From contig CAYJRY010000003.1 in NCBI GenBank assembly GCA_964372855.1, positions 1 through 51,720 on the forward strand: 51,720 nucleotides of DNA, written 5' to 3'. The notes beneath the pieces are model-generated. The model had not been told where the DNA came from, did not search any database, and was given only the letters and a program-made list of their open reading frames with translations. The stretch is from JACOXT01 sp964372855 (GTDB lineage: Bacteria > Patescibacteriota > Microgenomatia > Levybacterales > UBA12049). The position numbers and the translations under genes are program-made. This document shows, piece by piece, positions 24,773 through 33,475 of this stretch; within the stretch, counting starts at the first letter, position 1, and the number at the start of each line of letters is the position of its first letter.

Positions 24773-26440
24773 ATGCCCCAAAATCTTATCAAAAAAAGCA
24801 TTGAAATTTTACTTGCTCGCCAAACAAATATCTTGTCAGCTGCATTTGTTATAATGGCTACTGTTGTCTTATCTCAAATTTTGGGGCTTCTTAAGACAAG
24901 ATTGTTATTTTCAATTTTTGGACCATCAAATACTTTGGGCATCTATAGTTATGCCTCGATTCTCCCTGATACTGTTTTTCAGCTGACTATCATCGCAGCA
25001 CTTGCATCTGCTTTTATACCAGTATTTTCTGAGTATTTATCAAAAGGAGAAGAACAGAACGCGCACACGATGGCATCAACTCTTTTGGCGCTAGGTCTAG
25101 TGATTTTTATTACGATTTCTTTAGTTCTCGTTGTTTTTTCACGGGAGATCCTTTCTATTTTTAATGGTGGGCAAAATTTCTCAAATGAAGATATGACCCT
25201 TATGGCTAACCTCACGAAGATTATTGTTGTTGGCCAACTAATCTATATAATTGGAGTTTTTTTCAGCGCGTTGCTTCAATCATATAACCATTTTTTCATT
25301 CCTGGCATAGCAGCCTCATTTTATAATCTGGGAATTATAGCAGGTATATTATTGTTTCATGAGTTTGCCGGAATTTACGCGGTGCCTTTAGGTATCGTTT
25401 TGGGTGCGATAATTTTTGTTGCGCTTCAATTTCCTCTTGCCCGAAAAGTCGGATTTAATTTCAAGCCAACAATCGATTTTCTAAAAGGAGGAGGATTAAA
25501 TAAAGTATTTTTTCTTATGTGGCCGCGCACTGTTCAAGTCGGCGTGCAACAGTTAGGAACTATTATTCTTGCGGCAATTATCGCGTATATGGCACAGCCT
25601 GGACGTATGCATTTACTTTTTGATTCAGCAAAAACTCTTATGTTTGCTCCAATATCCCTGATTGGATTCAGTATCGCCCAGGCGGCATTTCCAATTTTAT
25701 CAAGGGAGAAAAATAACTTAGCTGAATTTAAGACAACTTTTTTGACTAGCTTTACTCAGATGCTTTATCTTATCTTACCAGCATCGGTTTTGATTCTTGT
25801 TCTTCGTATCCCCATTGTCAGGCTTGCCTATGGTGCAGATAAATTTGACTGGCCAGCCACAGTTTTGACTGGCCATATTCTAGCTTTTCTTTCTATTTCT
25901 ATTTTTGCGCAAGCATTGATTGTTCTTTTGTACAGAGCGTTTTATGCACTACATAATTCCTTAATTCCTCTTATTGTTAGCTCCATAGCAACAGTTATTC
26001 TTATAATTTTTGGTTATTACTTTGTAATGATTCAAGGCTTGAGTATTGAAAGTATCGGCTTGTCATTTACAATCGCAAATATTATTCAGCTTATTATACT
26101 TATGATTTTGCTCAATAAGTATGTAGGAGGACTTGATAAGAAAATGCTGTTTTTCCCAACAATTAAAATTTTTCTAGCAACATTTTTTACTGGGATTGCT
26201 CTTTACGTCCCGATTAAACTTCTTGATCAGTTAGTTTTTGATACTACACGCACAATAAACCTAATCATCTTAACAGGAATATCAAGTTTTAGCGGTTTGA
26301 CTTTGTATCTTTTTCTAACCTGGCTTTTCAATGTAAAAGAAGCTACAACATACCTTTTAATTTTTAGGAAAATCGGCAATTGGAAGGATATCCTCAGTAA
26401 AAGTTCAGAGGTCATAGATACTTCACAACTTAAACCATAA
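24773..26440 (+). CDS. murJ: Lipid II flippase MurJ
   Basis: 555 aa with about 14 membrane helices. Flips undecaprenyl-pyrophosphate-linked peptidoglycan precursor across the membrane. MurJ/MviN features: SQILGLLKTRLLFSIFGPSNTLGIYSYASILPD (key SxxLGxxR/K and D at helix 1-2), FIPVFSEYL, MWPRTVQVGVQQLGTI, SIAQAAFPILSREK and LVVLLYRAFYALHNS-like ALIVLLYRAFYALHNSLIPL in helix 9-10. Length is a little above E. coli MurJ (511). It is directly followed by lepA (3 bp), so the two are co-transcribed. Confidence 0.92.
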   Translation: MPQNLIKKSIEILLARQTNILSAAFVIMATVVLSQILGLLKTRLLFSIFGPSNTLGIYSYASILPDTVFQLTIIAALASAFIPVFSEYLSKGEEQNAHTMASTLLALGLVIFITISLVLVVFSREILSIFNGGQNFSNEDMTLMANLTKIIVVGQLIYIIGVFFSALLQSYNHFFIPGIAASFYNLGIIAGILLFHEFAGIYAVPLGIVLGAIIFVALQFPLARKVGFNFKPTIDFLKGGGLNKVFFLMWPRTVQVGVQQLGTIILAAIIAYMAQPGRMHLLFDSAKTLMFAPISLIGFSIAQAAFPILSREKNNLAEFKTTFLTSFTQMLYLILPASVLILVLRIPIVRLAYGADKFDWPATVLTGHILAFLSISIFAQALIVLLYRAFYALHNSLIPLIVSSIATVILIIFGYYFVMIQGLSIESIGLSFTIANIIQLIILMILLNKYVGGLDKKMLFFPTIKIFLATFFTGIALYVPIKLLDQLVFDTTRTINLIILTGISSFSGLTLYLFLTWLFNVKEATTYLLIFRKIGNWKDILSKSSEVIDTSQLKP

Positions 26441-26443
26441 ATC

Positions 26444-28192
26444 ATGAACCAAAATAATATTAGAAATTTTGCAATTATTGCGCATGTAGATCATGGTAAA
26501 TCAACTTTAGCAGATAGACTTTTGGAATTGACGAATACTATTCCAAGAGAAAAATTAAGAGAGCAATTTTTGGACCAAAATCCAATTAGCAGACGTCGTG
26601 GAATTACTATTAAACTTGCGCCAGTTAGAATGAACTATACACTAAACGCTACACCTTATATCCTAAATCTTATCGATACTCCTGGGCATGTTGATTTTTC
26701 TTACGAAGTTTCCCGAACTCTTGCTTGCTGTGAGGGAGCAATACTTTTGGTAGATGCAACCCAAGGAGTTCAAGCTCAAACTGTTGCTCATTTCAGAGAA
26801 GCAAAAAGGGAGAAACTAACAATAATTCCAGCAATTAATAAAATAGATTTAGCAAGTGCTAATGTAGACTTGGTGATTAGGCAGCTTGGTGAAACTTTTG
26901 GATTTAAGAAAGAAGAGATCCTCCTGATCTCTGCCAAAACTGGGGAAAATGTGGATTTTTTACTTTCAGAAATCGTTAGAAAAATACCTGCACCTTCTGG
27001 TCAAAAAGAAAAACCACTTCGATCTCTCATATTCGATGCAGTATATGATGAGTTTAGGGGTGTTGTTGCCTATGTTAGGGTGGTTGATGGTGAAGTCAAA
27101 AAAGGAGAAAGGGTCAGATTTTACCAAAACAACATAGAGTCTGAAGTTACTGACCTTGGATTTTTCACTCCGCACTTAGCGTCATCAAGTATATTATTAT
27201 CTGGAGAAATAGGATATATAATAACTGGTATAAAAGATATCAAGAAAGTTAGAGTTGGTGACACTATAACAATATCAAATATCAAAAATCAAATATCAAA
27301 TATAGAACCACTTCCAGGGTATAAGATTCCAAAGCCAATGGTTTTTTTTGGAATGTACCCTAGGAATACGGAAAACTATTTAAACCTTAAAGAATCTTTG
27401 ACCAAATTAACCCTTAACGACACAGCCTTAACCTATAAAGAAGAATACTCTTCGTATTTAGGAAGTGGATTTCGAGTAGGATTTTTGGGGCTTTTGCATG
27501 CGGAAATTATAAAAGACAGGATAAAACAAGAATTTAACTTGGAAATTTTACTTGCTATGCCCCAAGTTTTATATGAAAGGATAGGAGATAAAATACTAGA
27601 ACCATATATGAAGCTGAACGTATATACCCCAAAGCAATATTTGGGAGATATTATGAATATATGTCAAAATAAAAAAGGCCAGTTATTAGATATAGCTTAT
27701 TATGAAAGTTTTGTTCGTATAATTTATGACATGCCTTTTTCTATGTTTATACGAGGACTTTCATCAGACCTTAAGTCAGCCTCAAATGGATTTGCAAGTA
27801 TCGATTACGAGCTTACCGACTATAAAGAAGCAGATCTTGTAAGAACTGAAATAAAAGTGAATGATGTGGTAATTGATGTATTCTCCGAACTAGTTTATAA
27901 AGATGAGGCACAATTTGTCGCAAGGGCAAAAACAGAAAAACTAAAACATACTCTTCCTCGTCAGCAATTTAGACAGATTATTCAGGGAGTGGTAGATGGA
28001 AATATTGTTGCCAGATCAGAAATTCCTCCTTTTAGAAAAGATGTTTTACAAAAAATGAGTGGCGGAGATAGGAGAAGAAAAGATAAACTTCTGGAGGCTC
28101 AAAAGAAAGGTAAATCTCGGTTAATTACTCATGCCAAAATCTCAATTCCCCAAGAAGCACTAATGACAATGATTGAAAAAAATAAAATATAA
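26444..28192 (+). CDS. lepA: Elongation factor 4 (LepA) GTPase
   Basis: 582 aa. Ribosome-bound GTPase involved in translation quality and 30S assembly. G1 AHVDHGKST, G2 region RRGITIK, G3 DTPGHVDF, G4 NKID and G5 SAKTG are all intact. Domain II and the EF-G-like domains III and V follow, with the LepA-specific C-terminal part (VDGNIVARSEIPPFRKDVLQKMSGGDRRRKDKLLEAQKKGK, key ending GGDRRRKDKLLEAQKKGK). A repeat-coded SNIKNQISNIEP stretch (27271-27304, about residues 276-288) lies at the domain II boundary. Slightly shorter than the usual 600 aa. Shares the murJ promoter. Confidence 0.96.
   Translation: MNQNNIRNFAIIAHVDHGKSTLADRLLELTNTIPREKLREQFLDQNPISRRRGITIKLAPVRMNYTLNATPYILNLIDTPGHVDFSYEVSRTLACCEGAILLVDATQGVQAQTVAHFREAKREKLTIIPAINKIDLASANVDLVIRQLGETFGFKKEEILLISAKTGENVDFLLSEIVRKIPAPSGQKEKPLRSLIFDAVYDEFRGVVAYVRVVDGEVKKGERVRFYQNNIESEVTDLGFFTPHLASSSILLSGEIGYIITGIKDIKKVRVGDTITISNIKNQISNIEPLPGYKIPKPMVFFGMYPRNTENYLNLKESLTKLTLNDTALTYKEEYSSYLGSGFRVGFLGLLHAEIIKDRIKQEFNLEILLAMPQVLYERIGDKILEPYMKLNVYTPKQYLGDIMNICQNKKGQLLDIAYYESFVRIIYDMPFSMFIRGLSSDLKSASNGFASIDYELTDYKEADLVRTEIKVNDVVIDVFSELVYKDEAQFVARAKTEKLKHTLPRQQFRQIIQGVVDGNIVARSEIPPFRKDVLQKMSGGDRRRKDKLLEAQKKGKSRLITHAKISIPQEALMTMIEKNKI
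27271..27304. repeat. AAATATCAA repeat inside lepA
   Basis: ATATCAAATATCAAAAATCAAATATC is translated in frame as SNIKNQISNI. The same words form the intergenic repeats after groEL (32435) and dnaK (48762). Confidence 0.85.
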
Positions 28193-28231
28193 ATTGCTAC
28201 TTGCAATTGTTAAAATGTATGATAATATGTT

Positions 28232-30292
28232 ATGCATTGCAATTTCTTGACAAACAAAAAGATGAAGTTTTCTACTATTTTACTTCTAATACTCTTTCTT
28301 CCAGCAATACTTTTTACTACTACCTTTTCAATACCCTCTTCTGTTCTAGCTCAAACAGTTGAAATTGTAACTTTTCCTGATCCAAATCTTGAGACCGCAG
28401 TAAGAGAAGCCTTAAATAAACCCACTGGAGATATAACGAGTGAAGATATGGCTAGTTTGACCCTATTGGATGCGTCAAATAGAGATATTGTCAACCTAAC
28501 TGGTTTGGAATATGCAATAAACCTTGACCGCCTCACGCTTTGGCAAAACCAAATATCCGATCTTTCACCACTTGCTGGATTAACGAAACTAACCAAACTA
28601 AAACTCTACCGTAACCAAATAGTTGATATTTCACCCATTGCCAATTTGACGAACCTTAACGGCTTGTACCTCGAGCAGAATCAAATAGTAGATCTCTCGC
28701 CACTTGCTGGCTTAACCGGAATCACGGAAATGGACCTCGCGGAAAATCGAATATCTGACGTTTCGCCTTTGGCTAACCTGATTAATTTAGGACACTTGGA
28801 AATTTCTAGAAATCAGATAACTGACATCTCTGCATTCGCCGCTCTCCCATTAAATTGGCTGGAAGTTCATGAGAATCAAATAGCTGATATCTCGCCTTTG
28901 GCAAATAATATGGCATTAGGACTGGGGGATTTTCTGAACTTACAACTCAACCCACTAAATGAACAGGCATATAATATTCATATTCCAGAACTTCAACAAA
29001 GAGGTGTTGAGGTATTGTTTTCTCCTCCTGTTGGAGGAGGGTGTATTCCTTTAAATTTTGGGTCAACAACCTCGGACGCAATCAGCACACTAGGAGAGGA
29101 AGATTGTTACTCCTTTAATGGAGTAATCGGTGAAGCATTCTTGGCAAGGATGGTTAGGACATCCGGCACCATGCAGCCTGAAATACGGCTATATCGACCG
29201 GATGGTAGCACAGTTCTATGCTCCAAGTCGGGTACTTCGCTCGCAGATATGCTGTGCCTTCTGAAGAACACTGGCACGCATACCTTACGTCTGGGCGACC
29301 TAAACGATGATGAGACTGGAGACTACAATCTTTATTTCCAACGCACTAATAATCCTGTAAATGCTACTCCACTGAATTTGAGTGAAACCATTTCAGGGAC
29401 AGTGAGTGCTTTGGCTGAAATGAAAACTTACACCTTCACAGGAGCGATAAATGATCGCATTGTGATAAATACAGTCAAAACTTCTGGACTTTTTCAACCT
29501 GAAGTTCGGGTTTATAGCCAAAATGGAAAACTTCTTTGTTATAAAATCGGCAGTCTTATATCTCATCTATTGTGCACAGTGAAAATTAGCGGCACTCACA
29601 CTGTTTTGGCTGGCGATAACGGCGGCAATGAGACTGGCGATTACAACCTTTATATCCAGCGCACAAACAGCCCCATGATCGCTACTCCACTGAATTTGAG
29701 CGATACTGTTTCAGGAGATATCACTGTTGCTTCCCAAATGAACACCTACACCTTTACAGGCGCAATAGGCGACAGGGTAGTAACAAGAATGGTCAAAACA
29801 TCAGGTGCGCTTGCACCTTACGTGAGAGTCTACCGCCCAGATGGCACACTAAAATGTTCTAAGAGTGGCACTCTTATTTCTGACACGCTTTGCACTTTGG
29901 ATAAAGATGGCGTTCATACGGTGTTATTAAGCGACGGTGGATCTGCCACTGGGAGCTATACATTCTACATTCAGCGCACCAACAATCCAGTTAATGCAAC
30001 GCCTATCAACCCAGGCGAGACCATAGCTTTAGAAATTAGTATGACCTCTGAAATGGATTCTTTCACATTTTCTGGTGTAGCAGGTACAAGCGTTGTGGTA
30101 ACAATGACTGCCACCTCTTCAGTCTTCCAACCAGAGATGAGAGTTTATCGTCCAGATGGAACATTACGATGCTCAAAGAAAGGCACCTCACCTATTACTC
30201 TAACTTGTTTACTTGACGTAACCGGCACTCACACTATCTTAGCCGGCGACATGAATGGCGAACAAACAGGTAGCTACACAATTACCTTTTAG
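28232..30292 (+). CDS. Secreted leucine-rich-repeat protein with four PPC-like repeats
   Basis: 686 aa from ATG 28232; ATG 28262 (MKFSTILLLIL) is also plausible and starts a clean signal peptide ending SVLAQT. A cap segment (FPDPNLETAVREAL) precedes an internalin-type LRR block (about residues 70-225, repeat LxxLxLxxNQIxDISPLAxLTN). Four similar domains of about 105-110 aa follow (about 255-686), resembling bacterial pre-peptidase C-terminal (PPC) domains; each has Tx(Y/F)TFxG, PEIRxYRPDG, a Cys pair (LxCSKSGT...LC) and GTHTxLxGDxNxxxTGxYxxxxQRTN. Probably a surface binding protein. The DNA is visibly GC-richer than its flanks, which suggests horizontal acquisition. Family is clear; ligand unknown. 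Confidence 0.8.
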   Translation: MHCNFLTNKKMKFSTILLLILFLPAILFTTTFSIPSSVLAQTVEIVTFPDPNLETAVREALNKPTGDITSEDMASLTLLDASNRDIVNLTGLEYAINLDRLTLWQNQISDLSPLAGLTKLTKLKLYRNQIVDISPIANLTNLNGLYLEQNQIVDLSPLAGLTGITEMDLAENRISDVSPLANLINLGHLEISRNQITDISAFAALPLNWLEVHENQIADISPLANNMALGLGDFLNLQLNPLNEQAYNIHIPELQQRGVEVLFSPPVGGGCIPLNFGSTTSDAISTLGEEDCYSFNGVIGEAFLARMVRTSGTMQPEIRLYRPDGSTVLCSKSGTSLADMLCLLKNTGTHTLRLGDLNDDETGDYNLYFQRTNNPVNATPLNLSETISGTVSALAEMKTYTFTGAINDRIVINTVKTSGLFQPEVRVYSQNGKLLCYKIGSLISHLLCTVKISGTHTVLAGDNGGNETGDYNLYIQRTNSPMIATPLNLSDTVSGDITVASQMNTYTFTGAIGDRVVTRMVKTSGALAPYVRVYRPDGTLKCSKSGTLISDTLCTLDKDGVHTVLLSDGGSATGSYTFYIQRTNNPVNATPINPGETIALEISMTSEMDSFTFSGVAGTSVVVTMTATSSVFQPEMRVYRPDGTLRCSKKGTSPITLTCLLDVTGTHTILAGDMNGEQTGSYTITF

Positions 30293-30331
30293 ATTTCTAA
30301 CGCTGGGATTTCTAATCTAAACTATAGGATC

Positions 30332-30361
30332 TTGACAAGTGAATGGGTTTTGTTGTATATA
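30332..30361 (+). promoter_or_regulatory. groESL promoter without visible CIRCE
   Basis: TTGACA (30332-30337), an 18-nt spacer and TATATA (30356-30361). No TTAGCACTC/GAGTGCTAA inverted repeat is seen between 30293 and 30411, in contrast to hrcA. The leader would be about 45 nt. Confidence 0.55.
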
Positions 30362-30411
30362 TTTATTACTGACCATTTTAAATAATGTGATTTTTTGTTG
30401 ATTAAATTTAT

Positions 30412-30717
30412 ATGGCAAATAATAAAAATTTAACTTACAAACCACTTTTTGACAATGTCTTTATAAAACCTCTTGAAGCTGAGTCAAAAACAAAAAGTGG
30501 AATTATTCTTCCAGATTCTGTAAAAGAAAAACCTCAAATTGGCCTTGTAATGGCAGTTGGTCCTGGTAAAATAACATCAGATGGGAAACTTAATCCAATG
30601 GTTGTTAAAAAGGGACAGAAAGTTATGTATAAAAAATGGGGCGGTAATGAAGTAAAAGTGAATGGTGAGGAATGGACAATGGTTAGTCAAGAAGATATAC
30701 TTGCAGTAGTAAGTTAG
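30412..30717 (+). CDS. groES: Co-chaperonin GroES
   Basis: 101 aa. Heptameric lid for GroEL. Family motifs: YKPLFDNVFIKPLEAESKTKSGIILPDSVKEKPQIGLVMAVGPGK (key parts DNVFIKP, SGIILPD with the mobile loop, and AVGPGK), KKGQKVMYKKWGG and EDILAVV at the C-terminus. Followed 76 bp later by groEL; the gap contains nested inverted repeats. Standard length. Confidence 0.96.
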   Translation: MANNKNLTYKPLFDNVFIKPLEAESKTKSGIILPDSVKEKPQIGLVMAVGPGKITSDGKLNPMVVKKGQKVMYKKWGGNEVKVNGEEWTMVSQEDILAVVS

Positions 30718-30785
30718 CGTCTAGCAACTAGCGTTTAGCGTTCAGTTAATTTTAACTAGACGCTAGAAGCTAAACAGCTAAACGC
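30716..30785. repeat. Interleaved inverted repeats between groES and groEL
   Basis: AGCGTCTAG (30716-30724) pairs with CTAGACGCT (30756-30764); GCGTTTAGC (30731-30739) pairs with GCTAAACGC (30777-30785); GTTAATTTTAAC (30745-30756) lies in the middle. The arms interleave, so both pairs could form only as a pseudoknot-like fold or alternately. It is more GC-rich than its surroundings and has the look of a dispersed TAGCGTTTAGC-type element. Confidence 0.7.
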
Positions 30786-30793
30786 CGGAATGT

Positions 30794-32434
30794 ATGGCTA
30801 AACAATTAAAATTTTCTGAAGAAGCAAGACAGGCATTAGTTAAGGGAGTAAATATTCTTGCTCGTGCTGTTGTCACAACACTAGGGCCTAAAGGGAGAAA
30901 TGTTGCTTTGGACAAAAAATGGGGTGCTCCGAATATTGTCCATGATGGAGTTTCAGTTGCAAAAGAAATTGAACTTGAAGATCCATTTGAAAATATGGGC
31001 GCACAGCTTGTAAAAGAAGCAGCTTCAAAAACAAATGATGTAGCAGGAGATGGAACAACAACAGCTACTCTTCTTGCGCAATCTATTATAAATACTGGTT
31101 TTAAGAACGTAACTGCTGGAGCAAACCCTATGATTTTGAGATCTGGCATGGAGAAAGGAGTTAATGTAGTTGTTGAGGAAATAGGGAAAATGGCGAAAAA
31201 CGTAAAAGACGTTGATGTTGCGAAGGTTGCAACAATTTCAGCTCAGGATCCTAAAATTGGTGGACTTATTGCTGAGGCATTAGCAAAGGTTGGTAAAGAT
31301 GGAGTTGTAACAGTTGAGGAAGGGAAAGGTCTTGAATTATCAATTGACTACAAAGAAGGAATGGAGTTTGATAAAGGATATGCATCCCCATATTTTGTGA
31401 CAAATCCAGACAAAATGGAAGCAGAAATTGAAGATCCATATATTTTAATTACAGACAAGAAAATCTCTGCTCTTAATGATTTGTTGCCATTCTTAGAAAA
31501 TTTGGTTAAAGTCTCTAAAAATTTAGTAATAATTGCAGATGAGATAGAGGGTGAAGCATTGGCAACATTGGTTGTAAACAAGTTAAGAGGAACTTTTAAC
31601 ACTCTTGCGATTAAAGCTCCTGGATTTGGAGATAGACGAAAAGAAATGCTTGAGGATATTGCTATTTTGACTGGCGGTGTTGTTATATCAGAAGATACTG
31701 GGAGAAAGTTTGAGAATGTGACAATTGAGGATTGTGGACGAGCAGACAAGGTTTGGGCTGATAAAGAAAATGCAAGAATTATTGGTGGGAAAGGCGAGGT
31801 ATCTAAAATTAAAGCAAGAATTGCTCAGATAAAAAGGGCAATTGAGGAGACAACCTCTGATTTTGACAAAGAAAAACTACAAGAAAGGTTGGCAAAACTA
31901 TCGGGTGGTGTTGCTGTAATAAATGTTGGAGCTGCAACAGAAGTTGAGATGAAGGATAGAAAAGAAAGAGTAAATGATGCAGTGTCAGCAACAAAAGCAG
32001 CACTTGAGGAAGGAATTGTGCCTGGTGGCGGAGTAACACTTCTTCGTGCAAGAAAAGCACTTCTTAAGCTTAAAAATAGTTTAAGTTTGGATGATGAGAA
32101 AGTAGGTATTGATATTCTTTATAATTCCCTTGCAGATCCTGCTAGATGGATTGCCAAAAATGCAGGAGCCGATGAGGGGTGGGTTGTAAAACACTTGGAA
32201 GATTCAAAAGTTACAGATTATGGATTCAATGTAATGACAATGCAATTTGAATCAATGCTTGATGCCGGGATAGTTGACCCTGCAAAAGTCACTCGTTCTG
32301 CTGTTCAAAATGCTGCAAGTATTGGAATGATGGTTCTAACAACAGAGGCATTAGTAACCGACCTCCCAGACAAAAAGGATGCTGGTATGCCAGGAGGAAT
32401 GCCTCCAGGCGGTATGGGAGGAATGGACTACTAA
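30794..32434 (+). CDS. groEL: Chaperonin GroEL
   Basis: 546 aa. Double-ring ATP-dependent chaperonin. Signature parts: TTLGPKGRNVALDKKWGAP, DGVSVAKEIELEDPFENMGAQLVKEAASKTNDVAGDGTTTATLLAQ (key DGTTTAT, nucleotide-binding), KAPGFGDRRKEMLEDIAILTGG, GVAVINVGAATEVEMKDRKERVNDAVSATKAALEEGIVPGGG (key EGIVPGGG) and a GGM-rich C-terminal tail (GGMPPGGMGGMDY). Length normal. Ends just before an AATATCAA repeat and a bidirectional terminator. Confidence 0.98.
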   Translation: MAKQLKFSEEARQALVKGVNILARAVVTTLGPKGRNVALDKKWGAPNIVHDGVSVAKEIELEDPFENMGAQLVKEAASKTNDVAGDGTTTATLLAQSIINTGFKNVTAGANPMILRSGMEKGVNVVVEEIGKMAKNVKDVDVAKVATISAQDPKIGGLIAEALAKVGKDGVVTVEEGKGLELSIDYKEGMEFDKGYASPYFVTNPDKMEAEIEDPYILITDKKISALNDLLPFLENLVKVSKNLVIIADEIEGEALATLVVNKLRGTFNTLAIKAPGFGDRRKEMLEDIAILTGGVVISEDTGRKFENVTIEDCGRADKVWADKENARIIGGKGEVSKIKARIAQIKRAIEETTSDFDKEKLQERLAKLSGGVAVINVGAATEVEMKDRKERVNDAVSATKAALEEGIVPGGGVTLLRARKALLKLKNSLSLDDEKVGIDILYNSLADPARWIAKNAGADEGWVVKHLEDSKVTDYGFNVMTMQFESMLDAGIVDPAKVTRSAVQNAASIGMMVLTTEALVTDLPDKKDAGMPGGMPPGGMGGMDY

Positions 32435-32468
32435 AAATATCAAAAATTAAATATCAAATATCAAAAAT
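32435..32468. repeat. AAATATCAA repeat after groEL
   Basis: AATATCAAAAATTAAATATC and ATCAAAAATT words in tandem, the same family as in lepA and after dnaK. Confidence 0.75.
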
Positions 32469-32470
32469 TT

Positions 32471-32489
32471 TCCCCGAAAGGGGATTTTT
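32471..32489. terminator. Bidirectional terminator between groEL and the DUF4349 gene
   Basis: TCCCC-GAAA-GGGGA hairpin followed by TTTTT on the plus strand and by AAAATTTTT on the minus strand. Serves both convergent genes; it overlaps the stop of the minus-strand gene. Confidence 0.85.
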
Positions 32490-33402
32490 AATTTGAGGGA
32501 GTTTTTATTTTCTTTACTCTATAGCGTTTATATAGAATATAAATTACAATAATGGCTGCAACTAAAGGAGAATAAACTGCGAGCCAGATTAGAGCTTCGG
32601 CGCCAATTCGCAAGGTATTTAAGAGACTTCTTACAGCGTGTTTGAAAACAACATCGGGTCTAAATACTTTATCTGGAGTATATGGAAGTGCTAGCTCATC
32701 TGTTGAGAGATAAATAGTAATTTTTGTAAGCTTCGCGTTTTTCTCAATTGCAAGTTTCTGTCCAACAAACGCATCAATCTGTGACTGGATATTTATAATT
32801 TCTCGATTAACAGTTAAAATATCCGCAACATCAGTGGCTTTATCCAAAATTTCCTCAAACTTAGCTTTGGTTTTTTGAAGAGTAGATAATCTTGCTTCAA
32901 TATCAGTGTATTCCTCTGTTACATCAGTTCCCACCAAATTTTCACTCGCTACTTTAACAGCCAGACTTCTGAAATAATAAAGGGCTTGGTCTAATTTATC
33001 TGTAGGTACTCTTACAGTTATACTTGCGAAAGGAGATTCAGTTGGTCTTGTATAAGATGTATAAACCAAATATCCGCCATTACTTTTTACATATTCAAGT
33101 ATTTGATCTCCAATTTTTCGAACATCCTCAACAAGAAGTGAGATATTAGATTCTTGAATTACAATTCGATTTCCCGAAAAATCATTCGATTCTTGAGTTT
33201 TTAATTGAGAGAATTCAGGTACCCCACCTTCGCCCATGTTAGGCAATTCTTGTCTACTGTAAGGTCCATAGTCAATTGAAGGAGTAGTAAATAAAGGTCT
33301 TTGTGGGAAAAGTAAAATATTGTCTTTGAATAAAAGGTAGATAATTACTAAGACAAGAAGAGAAATTAATTTATGTGTTTTAACCCAATTAAATAACGCC
33401 AT
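32488..33402 (-). CDS. DUF4349 membrane protein
   Basis: 304 aa. N-terminal membrane helix (about residues 12-30), then the DUF4349 domain: RIVIQESNISLLVEDVRKIGDQILEYVKSNGGYLVYTSY, SITVRVPTDKLDQAL, VGTDVTEEYTDIEARLSTLQ, a coiled coil (about 165-215, NREIINIQSQIDAFVGQ) and a C-terminal membrane helix (about 272-295, VYSPLVAAIIVIYILYK). An extracytoplasmic domain held by two helices; the family is often lipoprotein-like and of unknown role. Upstream TATATT (33410-33415) sits 7 nt from the ATG. Confidence 0.85.
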   Translation of the reverse strand: MALFNWVKTHKLISLLVLVIIYLLFKDNILLFPQRPLFTTPSIDYGPYSRQELPNMGEGGVPEFSQLKTQESNDFSGNRIVIQESNISLLVEDVRKIGDQILEYVKSNGGYLVYTSYTRPTESPFASITVRVPTDKLDQALYYFRSLAVKVASENLVGTDVTEEYTDIEARLSTLQKTKAKFEEILDKATDVADILTVNREIINIQSQIDAFVGQKLAIEKNAKLTKITIYLSTDELALPYTPDKVFRPDVVFKHAVRSLLNTLRIGAEALIWLAVYSPLVAAIIVIYILYKRYRVKKIKTPSN

Positions 33403-33409
33403 TTATTTT

Positions 33410-33415
33410 AATATA
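33410..33415 (-). promoter_or_regulatory. -10 box 7 nt before the DUF4349 gene
   Basis: TATATT on the minus strand, ending 7 nt before the ATG; predicts a leaderless mRNA. Confidence 0.45.
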
Positions 33416-33458
33416 TCTATTATATTTTTAATTTGCAAGAGATACGCTCTGACTTTGC

Positions 33459-33464
33459 TATAAT
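33459..33464 (+). promoter_or_regulatory. Extended -10 box of the PEGA gene
   Basis: TGC-TATAAT, a consensus extended -10, 11 nt before ATG 33476; leader about 5 nt. Confidence 0.6.
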
Positions 33465-33475
33465 ATTTCAAGTTT

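Noticed and set aside
31809..32060. Leu/Gln-rich minus-strand frame opposite groEL
   Set aside because: Mirror of conserved groEL codons; repetitive HLLLLLQ-type composition typical of antisense frames.
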